The position numbers and the translations under genes were made by a program. Shown here piece after piece: positions 9,740-19,053 of a stretch of DNA of 64,000 bases (position 1 is its first letter; each line of letters opens with the position of its first letter). Origin of the DNA: Prochlorococcus sp. AG-402-P18 (GTDB lineage: Bacteria; Cyanobacteriota; Cyanobacteriia; PCC-6307; Cyanobiaceae); the NCBI GenBank assembly GCA_003216275.1, contig QCJC01000004.1:62001-126000 (forward strand). The letters are read 5' to 3'. The notes beneath the pieces were generated by a model. The model ran no database searches and was not told the DNA's origin. It saw nothing but the letters and a program-made list of their open reading frames with translations.

Positions 9740-10448
9740 TTCTAAATCATCTCAGCTGAGTCTACTAGTAGGTCTAGGATGTAGTCTCATATGCAACCTT
9801 GTGGACGGTTTCTTGGGATTTTAGCAATTATTCTTTTTTGATTTTTTAAATACACAATTTCAATCTAACGATTCGTGCGCAGTAAAACATTTAATCAAAA
9901 AATAATCAGATTAAATAATAGTCATTTAGTACAAATTAAAATGCGTATTAATTCATTTTTCCAAGGAATAGCTCAAAGATAATTTTGATTCCTAATAAGA
10001 GGTATTAAAGTGTCCATCTAATGTCCAATTATGTTTATAGCTCGCAAGTCTATTGCAAATAATAGCTTTTCAAGCCTGCATAACTGCTTTATAGACAGTT
10101 ATGCAGTATCATCAGTCTTGGAAATCTATGGGATATGAATTAACTAGGAATTGGATCAAGAATTATCATTAAAACGTTTCTCATAAATCTAGCATGAGAC
10201 TATTATGGGTCTAGTTATGATTCCTTTTTAGGACTGATAAGACTATTTCACTGTGATTTAAGTAAATATTTACCGAGACTAGCGTTATACGCTGTTCATC
10301 CAAAAATGAGTCTAAGTAAAATCAACAATCAAATTGTTCAATTAATAATCTGAGTTTATTTATTATTCTTGGGAAAGATATCATCTAGCTAGTCCAGTCT
10401 TGGTCTTGAAGTAGGACTTGCGATGAGTCGCATCTTAGACTAAGTAGA
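9740..10448. other. 709-base non-coding gap with several hairpins
   Basis: I find no convincing open frame on either strand. The stretch is less AT-extreme than other spacers and carries several inverted repeats: a 10-base palindrome CTCAGCTGAG (9751-9760), an 11-bp stem at 10076-10106, AGCGT-TAT-ACGCT at 10281-10293, and a nested hairpin running into the pheT stop. It lies between the 3' ends of two convergent genes, so promoters are not needed here. A non-coding RNA is a reasonable guess but is not shown by the sequence. Confidence 0.5.
10076..10106. repeat. Perfect 11-bp inverted repeat (stem-loop)
   Basis: CTGCATAACTG (10076-10086) and CAGTTATGCAG (10096-10106) are exact reverse complements around a 9-base loop. 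There is no T-run on either side, so it is not a standard intrinsic terminator. It is the strongest secondary-structure element in the pheT-dnaJ gap. Confidence 0.7.
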
Positions 10449-10454
10449 CTAGCT
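10387..10454 (-). terminator. Nested imperfect hairpin over the pheT 3' end
   Basis: AGCTAGTC (10387-10394) pairs with GACTAGCT (10447-10454), AGTCT (10396-10400) with AGACT (10437-10441), and TGCGA with TCGCA around a TGAG loop at about 10419-10432. The outer stem includes the pheT stop codon. It is probably a terminator or 3'-end stabiliser for pheT; it has no long T-run after it. Confidence 0.4.
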
Positions 10455-12923
10455 TCTGAGGTCTGCATTTATTTTTTCTTTAAGAGCAGCTCTTATTTTT
10501 TCGTGTATTGGATTTATATCTTCTTCTACTAGTGTTTTTTTAGGATCTCTATATTTTATTCTAAAAGCCTGGCTAATAGAATCCTCGGGAATAGAAGATC
10601 CCTCGTAGCGGTCTATCAATTCCACTTTCTCTAAAAGTGGTCTACCAGATTTCTTAATTAGATTTATTATTTCTAAGGAACTATATTTTCTTGAATGAAT
10701 AAGCGCAATATCCCTTTCCATGTAAGGAACAGTGGGGTAATCCTTGTAAATTCTTGTCCAATTTGTTTTCCTTGTCGCGGCCTTAATCAATGAATCAAAC
10801 TCTAGGTTAAATAAGTATGTTTCTTTAATTAGATCATATTTCTCGGAGAGAGAAGGGTGTATTTGTCCGAAGAAGCCGATACTTTTTCCTTCAACAAATA
10901 ATTCAGAAGTTCGACCCGGATGCATCAAATCTTTTTCGCTATGTTGTTTATCAATAAGTTCAATTCCGAGAACTTCAAGGGATTGCTTAAGTTTTCCTCG
11001 TGCTTCAAAATAATCTAAAGATATTTGTTTTGATGCTGAGCCCCACTTCCTAAATCGTTTATTACCAGTCAAAGCTCCTGCTAATAAATTTGTTTCAACA
11101 AAGCTATCTTTATCTTTTTTGTATATCTTTGCTATTTCAAAGATCCAACACCCTTCAGCTCCAAATGATACATTTCTCTGAAGAATTTTAAGATGTTCAT
11201 CCCATACATTAGTTCTTAATCTACTAGTCTCTGATAGCAATGGATTTTTGATTATTACAGCATTTCCATCAGTGTTATCAGGACCAACAAGTGATGAAGT
11301 AACTACTTCTTGAAAACCATTATGGATAAAGGAATTTCGTAAACGTCTTTCAATCACATTTTCTGGTGTTAGTACTCCTGGCTCTAGAGGATCAGGCATA
11401 TTTGAATCAAAATTATCATATCCAATTAGTCTTGCTATCTCTTCTATTAAATCGATTTCTCTAGTTAAATCAGATGATCTGTAAGGAGGAATTACTACAT
11501 CCCAACCATTAGAAGTTGACGTAAGTAGGCAGCCGAGTTTTGTTAGAAGAGGCTCAATCTCATCCTTTTTAAGATAACGGAATGTATTAGAACTTTTATC
11601 TAATTGATTATTATCTATGCAACACAATTTACCTAGAATCTTGTTTATTTTCTCTATTCTAAGATTGACACTAATATCTTTTCTAATAAATTCACTATTA
11701 ACATGAGTCGATTTAATATTACCACCTAATTCTACCGAAATAAGATCACTAGCTCTTAGAGAAACAGCAGTTGTCATGTTAGGTGATATACCTTTTTCGT
11801 ATCTACTACTTGCATCAGTTCTAAGCCCTATTTCTCTACTACTATTTCTAACTGATGTAGGAGTAAATACAGCCGCTTCCAACCAAACTCTTTTAGTTTT
11901 AGCACTTACGGAACTGTTATTTGCTCCTATAACTCCAGCTATTGCAATTGGAAAATCGCCGCATGTAATTACCTTTATATTTTCATTTAATTTATATTCT
12001 TTTTTATCGAGTGCTATAAATGATTCGCCTTCTCTGCCATTTCTAATACCAAAATCATTTGGCATAACAATTCTACCAACTATATTATCTAATAGATCTG
12101 CATCAAAGGCATGTAGTGGCTGGCCTTGCTCAAGCATTAAAAAATTTGTTATGTCTACAACAGGATTTATACAATTTTGTCTTAATGACTTTAATTTATT
12201 AGATACAGATTTATTTATCTTTCCAGTATTGTCTATATTATCTATATACGTAAGTGAGTAAATAAAGTCTGATCCTATCGTTTCTTTTTCTCTTATTTGT
12301 GGCTCAAATTTTTCAAAGTCTTTATTGAAATTTAAAGTTGGTAATGTTAATTTTGTATTAGTTATGGTTGATATTTCTCGTGCTATACCAGCCATAGACA
12401 TACCATCAGGTCTGTTAGCAGTAATAGCTAATTCAATTATGGTGTCATTCAAGCCAAGATAATCAGCAGCCTTTGAACCAATTGGTGGGATATTTGTCTC
12501 ACTTTCTTCAAGAATTTCTATACCGTCATTACTACTTTCAATCCCTAATTCATCCAATGAACAAATCATTCCTGCGCTTTCTACGCCTCGTAAATTAGAT
12601 AATTTTATTTTTAATGACTTTGCAGATAAATATGCTCCAACCTTCGCCACAAGGACGTGATATCCTGCTTTTACGTTTGGTGCACCACAAACAATACTTA
12701 GCTTTTTGGGTAAACCAACATCTACGGAACAAACTTTGAGCTTTTCGGCATTTGGATGTGGTGTGATTTCGTCAACATAACCAATAACAACATTCTTTGC
12801 TTGGGCTGATAAGTCTTCTAATGATTCAACTTCAAAGCCTGTCATTGAAAGCTTTTCAGCCAATTCATCAATATCATTGTTAAATTCGACAAGATCTTTT
12901 AGCCAAGAAACTGATACCTTCAT
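10449..12923 (-). CDS. pheT: Phenylalanine-tRNA ligase beta subunit
   Basis: 824 residues, the normal bacterial length. The beta subunit pairs with PheS (not in this window) to charge tRNA-Phe. An EMAP-like tRNA-binding domain occupies about 40-150, B3/B4 editing and B5 domains fill the middle (IDLIEEIARLIGYDNF near 485), and the C-terminal ferredoxin-like anticodon-binding domain is about 733-824 (YPTVPYMERDIALI). The ATG at 12923 begins MKVSVSWLKDLVEF, the standard PheT start. It is divergent from rpmG with about 115 bases between. Confidence 0.97.
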   Translation of the reverse strand: MKVSVSWLKDLVEFNNDIDELAEKLSMTGFEVESLEDLSAQAKNVVIGYVDEITPHPNAEKLKVCSVDVGLPKKLSIVCGAPNVKAGYHVLVAKVGAYLSAKSLKIKLSNLRGVESAGMICSLDELGIESSNDGIEILEESETNIPPIGSKAADYLGLNDTIIELAITANRPDGMSMAGIAREISTITNTKLTLPTLNFNKDFEKFEPQIREKETIGSDFIYSLTYIDNIDNTGKINKSVSNKLKSLRQNCINPVVDITNFLMLEQGQPLHAFDADLLDNIVGRIVMPNDFGIRNGREGESFIALDKKEYKLNENIKVITCGDFPIAIAGVIGANNSSVSAKTKRVWLEAAVFTPTSVRNSSREIGLRTDASSRYEKGISPNMTTAVSLRASDLISVELGGNIKSTHVNSEFIRKDISVNLRIEKINKILGKLCCIDNNQLDKSSNTFRYLKKDEIEPLLTKLGCLLTSTSNGWDVVIPPYRSSDLTREIDLIEEIARLIGYDNFDSNMPDPLEPGVLTPENVIERRLRNSFIHNGFQEVVTSSLVGPDNTDGNAVIIKNPLLSETSRLRTNVWDEHLKILQRNVSFGAEGCWIFEIAKIYKKDKDSFVETNLLAGALTGNKRFRKWGSASKQISLDYFEARGKLKQSLEVLGIELIDKQHSEKDLMHPGRTSELFVEGKSIGFFGQIHPSLSEKYDLIKETYLFNLEFDSLIKAATRKTNWTRIYKDYPTVPYMERDIALIHSRKYSSLEIINLIKKSGRPLLEKVELIDRYEGSSIPEDSISQAFRIKYRDPKKTLVEEDINPIHEKIRAALKEKINADLRS

Positions 12924-13039
12924 GATTTGCTCTTGCAGGAGTTAAACATAGGTGCTCAAATGAATTTATAAAAAAGGGTGCTTAGCCTAGTAAGATTGTA
13001 CTTTGTTCCATAGACTCACAAAAGTTGAGCTAAGTTCAT

Positions 13040-13237
13040 ATGGCTAAAAAAGGTACCAGAATAGTGGTCACTTTAGAATGTACTGAGTCTAGATCTGTAC
13101 CTAGCTCAGAAAAGCGTTCTGCAGGAGTATCTAGATACACCACCGAAAAAAATCGAAGGAACACTACTGAGAGACTTGAACTTAAAAAATTCTGTCCTGA
13201 ATTAAATAAGATGACTATTCATAGAGAAATCAAATAA
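13040..13237 (+). CDS. rpmG: 50S ribosomal protein L33
   Basis: 65 residues starting [18 protein letters not shown], typical of cyanobacterial L33. Zinc-binding L33 carries two CxxC pairs; here each pair has only one cysteine (ECTES and FCPEL), so this is a zinc-free (C-minus) form. It is followed after 27 bases by rpsR, the usual cyanobacterial rpmG-rpsR order, and then by an RNase II family gene. Confidence 0.96.
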   Translation: MAKKGTRIVVTLECTESRSVPSSEKRSAGVSRYTTEKNRRNTTERLELKKFCPELNKMTIHREIK

Positions 13238-13264
13238 TCATTTCCTTTTATCCACCTTTTAAAA

Positions 13265-13486
13265 ATGACTAATTCACTATTCAAACAAAAGCTCTCTCCC
13301 ATAAAACCTGGCGATCCTATTGACTATAAGGACGTAGAATTATTGAAGAAGTTTATTACAGATAGAGGAAAAATTTTACCTAGAAGACTTACTGGATTAA
13401 CAGCTAAGCAACAAAGAGATTTAACTACAGCAGTTAAAAGAGCACGAATTATTGCCTTACTTCCCTTTGTTAACCCAGAAGGGTAA
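13265..13486 (+). CDS. rpsR: 30S ribosomal protein S18
   Basis: 73 residues with the S18 core [20 protein letters not shown] and the [22 protein letters not shown] block. It binds 16S rRNA with S6 in the platform of the small subunit. It lies in one direction with rpmG upstream and an RNB-domain gene 23 bases downstream, so the three are probably co-transcribed. Confidence 0.97.
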   Translation: MTNSLFKQKLSPIKPGDPIDYKDVELLKKFITDRGKILPRRLTGLTAKQQRDLTTAVKRARIIALLPFVNPEG

Positions 13487-13509
13487 ATTAATATTCTATT
13501 AATAATAGA

Positions 13510-14790
13510 ATGTGCAATAAATTAATAGATAATGAAGTTAAAAATATAATTTCTAGATTTAAGCAAACAAGTAATATCAATACTTCAGTTAAAGACCTTA
13601 CGCATCTTAAAACGTATTCAATAGATGATTCTAAAACGTTAGAAATAGATGATGCTATTTCTTTAGAAAAAATAGCATATCAGCATAAGTTATGGATCCA
13701 TATTGCATCCCCTACATCATATTTTGAATATCAATCAGCTATTGATAAGAAGGCAAGGAAGCTTATTTCAACTGTTTATTTATCAACTAATACATATTAT
13801 ATGCTTCCTGAAATTTTAATAAATGATGTGTTTAGTCTAAGTGATAAAGAAAAGAGAGAATCATTAAGTTTAGGTGTTATTTTTAATGAAGACGGTAGTG
13901 TTGGCTCTACAGAAATAGTCCAGAGTATTATTAAAGTAGACTTCAGGTTAAATTATACAGAAGCTGATGAACTAATAGATTATGCGCCAAAAGAAGAAGA
14001 AGATTTAAGTATCATCTCTAAAATTTTACAAAGTAGAAAATGTTGGAGAATGAATTCAGGTGCTATGGAAATATTAGAATCATTTGGAAAGATCATTGTA
14101 GAAGATAACAATCCCACCCTTAAGATAATAGATCCAACGTTATCGAGACAATTAATAAGTGAAGCAATGATCTTGTATGGTAATCTAATTTCAAATTTTA
14201 CTAAAGTCAATAGCATTCCTGTTCCATATAGAGTCCAACAAAGTATAGATAAAGTTTGTAATGATAATATTCAAGATTCTGATAATACAATTTTATATAA
14301 TTTTATGCTTAAGAAAACTATGGGTAAGTCATATTATTCTATAAATCCAATGCCTCACATGAGTTTAGGATTAACATCTTATCTACATGCTACATCACCG
14401 ATAAGAAGATATGCTGACTTGTTGGTTAACTACCAACTAAACAGATATCTAAATAATAAAGATCTTATATCTAAAGAAGATGTTGAAAAAATGACTCTTG
14501 ACATTAATAATCAAGGAAGACAAAATATTATGAGATATAGAGAGGATCAAAAATATTGGCTAATTAAATGGTTTAAAAGAAATTCCTTTATTGAATATAA
14601 TGTGATTTTACTAAATTGGGTAAACAAATATAAAAATATTTGTATTTTATACTTTATAGAATATCATTTTTCTACTATATGTAATCTAAAATCAAAAAAG
14701 AACTTAAATATCGGCCAGAGCTTTAACGTTCAATATATAGTCAATAATAATGATATAATATATTTTGAATTAATTTCATTTTCAAAATAA
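13510..14790 (+). CDS. RNase II/R-family exoribonuclease, minimal form
   Basis: 426 residues carrying essentially only the RNB catalytic domain. The catalytic aspartate motif TYSIDDSKTLEIDDAI is at 35-50, and the C-terminal RNB signature HATSPIRRYADLLVNYQL lies near 292-309, so the 3'-to-5' hydrolytic centre appears intact. The N-terminal cold-shock domains of RNase II/R are absent and the C-terminal S1 region is short and diverged, ending in a hydrophobic, AT-coded tail. Its place directly after rpsR is common for this gene in cyanobacteria. Compare the Zam-like gene at 31690, which has the accessory domains but lacks the active site. Confidence 0.88.
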   Translation: MCNKLIDNEVKNIISRFKQTSNINTSVKDLTHLKTYSIDDSKTLEIDDAISLEKIAYQHKLWIHIASPTSYFEYQSAIDKKARKLISTVYLSTNTYYMLPEILINDVFSLSDKEKRESLSLGVIFNEDGSVGSTEIVQSIIKVDFRLNYTEADELIDYAPKEEEDLSIISKILQSRKCWRMNSGAMEILESFGKIIVEDNNPTLKIIDPTLSRQLISEAMILYGNLISNFTKVNSIPVPYRVQQSIDKVCNDNIQDSDNTILYNFMLKKTMGKSYYSINPMPHMSLGLTSYLHATSPIRRYADLLVNYQLNRYLNNKDLISKEDVEKMTLDINNQGRQNIMRYREDQKYWLIKWFKRNSFIEYNVILLNWVNKYKNICILYFIEYHFSTICNLKSKKNLNIGQSFNVQYIVNNNDIIYFELISFSK

Positions 14791-14845
14791 GCGTTCATCA
14801 TAGGTGTGCAAGAGTTTTAAAAATACAATATAATAATTAGAATAT

Positions 14846-16399
14846 ATGATTAATATGAAATACACAATTACAACACCACTATATTATGTTAATGACAAGC
14901 CTCATCTAGGTAGTTCTTATACAACAATCGCTTGTGATGCAATTGCTCGATTTCAAAGACTAAATGGAAATACGGTACTTTTTCTTACTGGTGTTGACGA
15001 GCATGGTCAAAAAATAGAGCGAACCGCAGAAAGTAAAAACCTTCAACCCCAACTACATTGTGATGAAATCACAGAAAAGTATAAGTATTTATGGCATAAA
15101 TTAAATATTAGTTATGATCGTTTTGTAAGAACAACCTCTGAAGATCACACATCATTAGTTCATCAATTTTATTCCAAAGTTTTGAAATCTGATGATGTCT
15201 ATATGGGTAGACAAAGTGGTTGGTATTGTGTTGGATGTGAGGAATATAAGGATGTAAACGAGGATGATAAAAGGCCAATATGTTCTATTCATAAAAAGGA
15301 ATTAGAATGGAGAGATGAAGAGAATTTATTTTTTAAATTGTCAAAATATCAAGAGCAAATTGAAAAATTAATTCAAATTGATGGTTTTATTTCTCCTAAA
15401 AGTAGAAAAAATGAAATTATCAATTTTGTCTCAAAAGGGTTAAGGGATTTCTCAATTTCTAGAGTAAACTTAAAATGGGGTATAAATGTTCCTGGAAACA
15501 ACGATCACACTTTTTATGTATGGTTCGATGCTTTATTAGGTTATGTTAGTGGATCTCTTCATGATCAAAAATCTCCTGAACTCACCGAGGAATCGTTATG
15601 TAATTGGCCTGCAAATATACATGTAATTGGAAAGGATATACTCAGATTTCATGCAGTTTATTGGCCAGCAATGCTACTTTCTGCTGGTATGAAACCACCT
15701 AGAAGTGTTTTTGGTCACGGGTTTTTAACACGAGAAGGGCAAAAAATGGGTAAATCATTAGGTAACGTGCTTGACCCCATTGAACTATTGGAATATGGGG
15801 GTGTAGATGCGATGAGATGGTATCTTTTAAGAGATATTGAATTTGGTGAAGATGGTGATTTTCAAATGAGAAGATTTGTGGATATTGTTAATAGTGATTT
15901 AAGTAATACCATTGGTAATTTGTTAAACAGAACAATTACAATGTCTAAAAAATGGTTTAATGACAAAATTCCAATAGATAATTCTTTATTACCTGAATCT
16001 CCTCTTAAGGTTCAATCTGAGATAAAAATAAATGAATATATGCAATCATTTAATGATAGCAATTTTAAAAATTCTGCTAATGCAATTATAGACCTTGCTA
16101 ATAGTGCAAATCTTTACCTAAATGATCGTGCACCATGGAAACTAATTAAAGATATAACAAATAAAGATATTGTTGCTCTTGATATATATTCTGTACTTGA
16201 ATCATGCCGAATTATTGGTATATTGCTTTATCCTTTTGTTCCCAATTTAAGTAGTAGAATATTAAACCAATTAAAAATTGATTCTTCAGCTATCAATTTT
16301 CAAAAATCATTACATTGGGGTTTGCTAGATCCTGAAAATGGACTACAAGATCCTTGTCCTGTAATGGAAAAAATAGATTTTACTGAGAATCCCGTCTAG
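14846..16399 (+). CDS. metG: Methionine-tRNA ligase
   Basis: 517 residues. Class I synthetase motifs are present: HLGS (the HIGH equivalent) at 20-23 and KMGKS (the KMSKS equivalent) near 301. A zinc-knuckle-like set of cysteines and a histidine is at about 127-150 (CVGC then CSIH). There is no C-terminal tRNA-binding extension, so this is the short form. The ATG at 14846 (MINMKYTITTPLYYVN) has a second in-frame ATG three codons later. Its TAG stop shares one base with the GTG of the next gene, which suggests coupling. Confidence 0.97.
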   Translation: MINMKYTITTPLYYVNDKPHLGSSYTTIACDAIARFQRLNGNTVLFLTGVDEHGQKIERTAESKNLQPQLHCDEITEKYKYLWHKLNISYDRFVRTTSEDHTSLVHQFYSKVLKSDDVYMGRQSGWYCVGCEEYKDVNEDDKRPICSIHKKELEWRDEENLFFKLSKYQEQIEKLIQIDGFISPKSRKNEIINFVSKGLRDFSISRVNLKWGINVPGNNDHTFYVWFDALLGYVSGSLHDQKSPELTEESLCNWPANIHVIGKDILRFHAVYWPAMLLSAGMKPPRSVFGHGFLTREGQKMGKSLGNVLDPIELLEYGGVDAMRWYLLRDIEFGEDGDFQMRRFVDIVNSDLSNTIGNLLNRTITMSKKWFNDKIPIDNSLLPESPLKVQSEIKINEYMQSFNDSNFKNSANAIIDLANSANLYLNDRAPWKLIKDITNKDIVALDIYSVLESCRIIGILLYPFVPNLSSRILNQLKIDSSAINFQKSLHWGLLDPENGLQDPCPVMEKIDFTENPV

Positions 16400-17058
16400 T
16401 GAATAATTTACCAAGTCATTTTCTACTAATAATTACTATATTACCGCTATTTGGCTGTCAACAATTAAACAAATCTGCTACTCAGGTTGATAATAAAAGC
16501 TATATTAATAATTTTGAACTACTTCAAGAAAATCCTAATAATCAAACTAGCATAAAAATTACTAGTCCTAAAGTCATCATTGATCCTACAAATAATGATA
16601 TAGAAATATTTGAAAGCTCAATTGAATTATTTAATAAAAATGGTCAAGACTTTCGAGTTGAATCTGGTAATTCTACTTTAAATAATTTAACTAATTCTAT
16701 TACAGTTTTTAACAGTGTAAATGTATCATTTCTAGACAATAAAGATTACTATATCACTACTAATTCATTTAATTGGGATTTAAATAACTCTATTATAGAA
16801 ATAAATAATCCACTTATAATAAATTTTGATAATACAAAGATAAATGCAACGAATGGATTGTATAATATTGGTACAAGCCAACTAAAAATAGACAATAGTG
16901 AATTCAATAGATATATATATAATTCAAAAGGTGAAGAGCAATATCAGGTAAAAATTAACTCTAACTTTGCAAAATGGTATAAAAAAGATAATACTTTAGA
17001 ATTTATATCTAATGTGAAACAGGTAGAAACAACTATTAACTTTCTACTTACTGAGTAG
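16399..17058 (+). CDS. lptC: LptC-like lipopolysaccharide transport lipoprotein
   Basis: 219 residues with an N-terminal hydrophobic segment and a lipobox-like LFGC (Cys20), so a signal peptide II lipoprotein is likely. The rest is beta-rich, with the repeated short strands of the LptC/OstA fold (ITSPKVIIDPTNNDIEIFES, FRVESGNSTLNNLTNS). LptC bridges the inner-membrane LptB2FG pump to the periplasmic bridge of LPS export. The start is GTG overlapping the metG stop. The composition is Asn-rich. Its last 15 bases overlap the convergent gene ending at 17044. The assignment rests on fold pattern, so the symbol is tentative. Confidence 0.7.
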   Translation: MNNLPSHFLLIITILPLFGCQQLNKSATQVDNKSYINNFELLQENPNNQTSIKITSPKVIIDPTNNDIEIFESSIELFNKNGQDFRVESGNSTLNNLTNSITVFNSVNVSFLDNKDYYITTNSFNWDLNNSIIEINNPLIINFDNTKINATNGLYNIGTSQLKIDNSEFNRYIYNSKGEEQYQVKINSNFAKWYKKDNTLEFISNVKQVETTINFLLTE

Positions 17059-17661
17059 TACGTATAACTTATCAGACCATCCTGATATCCATTTTTCATC
17101 TGAATTAGTGAATGATCTCTTTGACCAACCCCCAACTATTGTAAGGCCTCTCTTTTCAAGAGGATAAACAATCACTGCAGGTAAATTATTCAAAACGCCA
17201 TCAAACTCATCTCTTCCTGGAAATAATTCAGTATTAACCAATGAGATTAATCGGTTTTGATTAATTGATCTTTTACATATGTCACCAGGTTCAAATATTT
17301 TTTCAGAAATCAAACCTCTTCTAAGTATTACTTTATTATCCCAATATATTAATATTGTACTAGCTGCTGTTGCAGTAAGTATTTGCTGACTTCCCCAAGC
17401 CAATTCATTTCTTTGATCGTCAGTTAATTCATTACAAAGTTCAAAACCCTCCTTTCCAACCAATCTAGCTTTAGAAGGTTGTTTAGGTTTAATTTCAGTC
17501 CAGAGATAACCTATAGTTATTAAAGCTATTGATGCAATTCCTGATATTGTCTCTGCTCTTAGTAATGTTGGATTAACCTGTATAGCAGTTGCAATATTTA
17601 TAATTGATAAAATCAATAAAAACAATCCAAATATTATAACTAAGCTAGAAATTTTATACAT
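17044..17661 (-). CDS. Cofactor assembly of complex C subunit B family protein
   Basis: 205 residues with two N-terminal membrane helices (about 6-28 and 37-56) followed by a soluble domain (LTATAASTILIYWDNKVILRRG and a C-terminal SDEKWISGWSDKLYVLLS). This matches the CCB2/CCB4-like family that helps attach the covalent heme c(i) to cytochrome b6 in oxygenic phototrophs. The gene converges with the LptC-like gene and is divergent from cobU. Family recognition is from pattern memory, not a search. Confidence 0.75.
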   Translation of the reverse strand: MYKISSLVIIFGLFLLILSIINIATAIQVNPTLLRAETISGIASIALITIGYLWTEIKPKQPSKARLVGKEGFELCNELTDDQRNELAWGSQQILTATAASTILIYWDNKVILRRGLISEKIFEPGDICKRSINQNRLISLVNTELFPGRDEFDGVLNNLPAVIVYPLEKRGLTIVGGWSKRSFTNSDEKWISGWSDKLYVLLSK

Positions 17662-17794
17662 TTATCATTCAATTAAGTTTAAATAAATATATTGATTCTT
17701 TATTATACATATCAATGCCTACCTTTAATTTTTAAACTATGTCGATATAATATATAAAAAACACTATTAATAGATTTATCCAATAGCTCAGTAT

Positions 17795-18352
17795 ATGATC
17801 ACCCCAATAGCCAAGAATTATAAAGGACTCATATCAATTACTGGACCGACAAGAAGTGGAAAAAGTAAATTAGCTGAATTTTTAATAATGGAGCAAGATC
17901 CAGTCACTTACATAGCCACATCAAAACCAAGACCATATGATCCAGATTGGCAAAAAAGAATCGACCTTCACAGGAAAAGAAGACCTGATATTTGGACGCT
18001 CATTGAACATCCAAAAGACATCTGCAAAGCAATTGAATTGATTAAACGAAATGAGTCAATATTAATAGACTCATTAGGTGGCTTAGTGGAGCAGCACTTA
18101 ATAGAAGATGATGATCAATGGAATAATTTCCAAATTAAATTTCTTAATTGCCTATCAGAAGATAATTTATGCATTGTTGTTGTTTCTGAGGAAATTGGCT
18201 GGGGAATTGTTCCTACCACACCAATAGGTCATTTATTTCGTGAACGACATAGCACCCTAAACTCATTGATAAGTCGTCAATCAAAAAAAAGATGGCTTGC
18301 TGTAAATGGGACTGCAATTGACTTAGATAAAATTGGTCATCTCATACCATGA
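17795..18352 (+). CDS. cobU: Adenosylcobinamide kinase / guanylyltransferase
   Basis: 185 residues with the P-loop GPTRSGKS at 17-24 and the family motifs SILIDSLGGLVEQHL (about 89-103) and VVVSEEIGWGIVPTTP (about 128-143). CobU phosphorylates adenosylcobinamide and then attaches GMP in the nucleotide-loop step of B12 synthesis. The ATGA overlap with the next gene suggests co-translation. It is the second B12 gene in the window after cobN. Confidence 0.95.
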   Translation: MITPIAKNYKGLISITGPTRSGKSKLAEFLIMEQDPVTYIATSKPRPYDPDWQKRIDLHRKRRPDIWTLIEHPKDICKAIELIKRNESILIDSLGGLVEQHLIEDDDQWNNFQIKFLNCLSEDNLCIVVVSEEIGWGIVPTTPIGHLFRERHSTLNSLISRQSKKRWLAVNGTAIDLDKIGHLIP

Positions 18353-18849
18353 ATTCATTAAATAGTTCTAGACCAAGAGTCGCATTATTTGAACCAAGAA
18401 TTCCTCAGAATACTGGAACAATTGGTAGATCATGTCTTGCTTTTGAATTATCATTAGACATAATCAAACCTACTGGCTTTAGTTTTGATGACAAATATTT
18501 AAGAAGAGCTGGCTTAGATTACTGGTCAAGTGTTGATGTTAACTTATTCGAATCATTTGAGGAATATAAAAGTCAATTTAAGAAATCCAGGATTATTGCT
18601 TTAACAAAAAAAAGTGAGACTTCGATCTCAACTATTTCATACAAAAAAACAGATATTCTTTTATTCGGTAGAGAAGATACAGGCTTACCAAATCATATAA
18701 TGAGTGAATGTGAAATAGTCGCTGGTATTCCGATGCCAGGAGGATCAAATAATAAAAAATCTGGTGGTGTTAGAAGTCTAAATTTGTCAGTTGCATGTGG
18801 AATAGTTTGTTATACAGCATGTCATCAACTAAATATATTGAGCACATAG
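18349..18849 (+). CDS. trmL: tRNA (cytidine/uridine-34 2'-O)-methyltransferase, SPOUT family
   Basis: 166 residues, the compact TrmL length without an RNA-binding extension. It begins RVALFEPRIPQNTGTIGRSC, the standard motif 1, and ends with the SPOUT knot region ILLFGREDTGLP and IPMPGGSNN followed by RSLNLSVACGIVCY. It 2'-O-methylates the wobble base of leucine tRNAs. Coupled to cobU through ATGA. Very secure at family level. Confidence 0.93.
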   Translation: MNSLNSSRPRVALFEPRIPQNTGTIGRSCLAFELSLDIIKPTGFSFDDKYLRRAGLDYWSSVDVNLFESFEEYKSQFKKSRIIALTKKSETSISTISYKKTDILLFGREDTGLPNHIMSECEIVAGIPMPGGSNNKKSGGVRSLNLSVACGIVCYTACHQLNILST

Positions 18850-18867
18850 CTTAATGATATTAATATT

Positions 18868-19053
18868 TTATCCAAGATAATTACAATACAAAACACCATC
18901 GCTCATGAGATTACTTTCATCTAACTCGAACCACTCTCTATATTCCTCATAAAGTGATTCTCTATTCAAGCCACTCAAATCATCAAGTCGTATAAGCGAT
19001 CTGTTAAGCATAACCTCAATTGCTTGTAGAGCACCAGAATGTCTTGAAGACAT
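18868..19053 (-). CDS. Small hypothetical protein (61 aa)
   Basis: 61 residues, MSSRHSGALQAIEVMLNRSL followed by a helical acidic segment (EEYREWFELDESNLMSDG). No membrane segment. It converges with trmL, leaving an 18-base gap. The even amino-acid composition and lack of low complexity argue for a real gene of the small conserved picocyanobacterial type. Function unknown. Confidence 0.65.
   Translation of the reverse strand: MSSRHSGALQAIEVMLNRSLIRLDDLSGLNRESLYEEYREWFELDESNLMSDGVLYCNYLG

Noticed and set aside
11776-12261. Plus-strand frame of 161 codons inside pheT
   Set aside because: Antisense shadow; pheT is intact and unmistakable.
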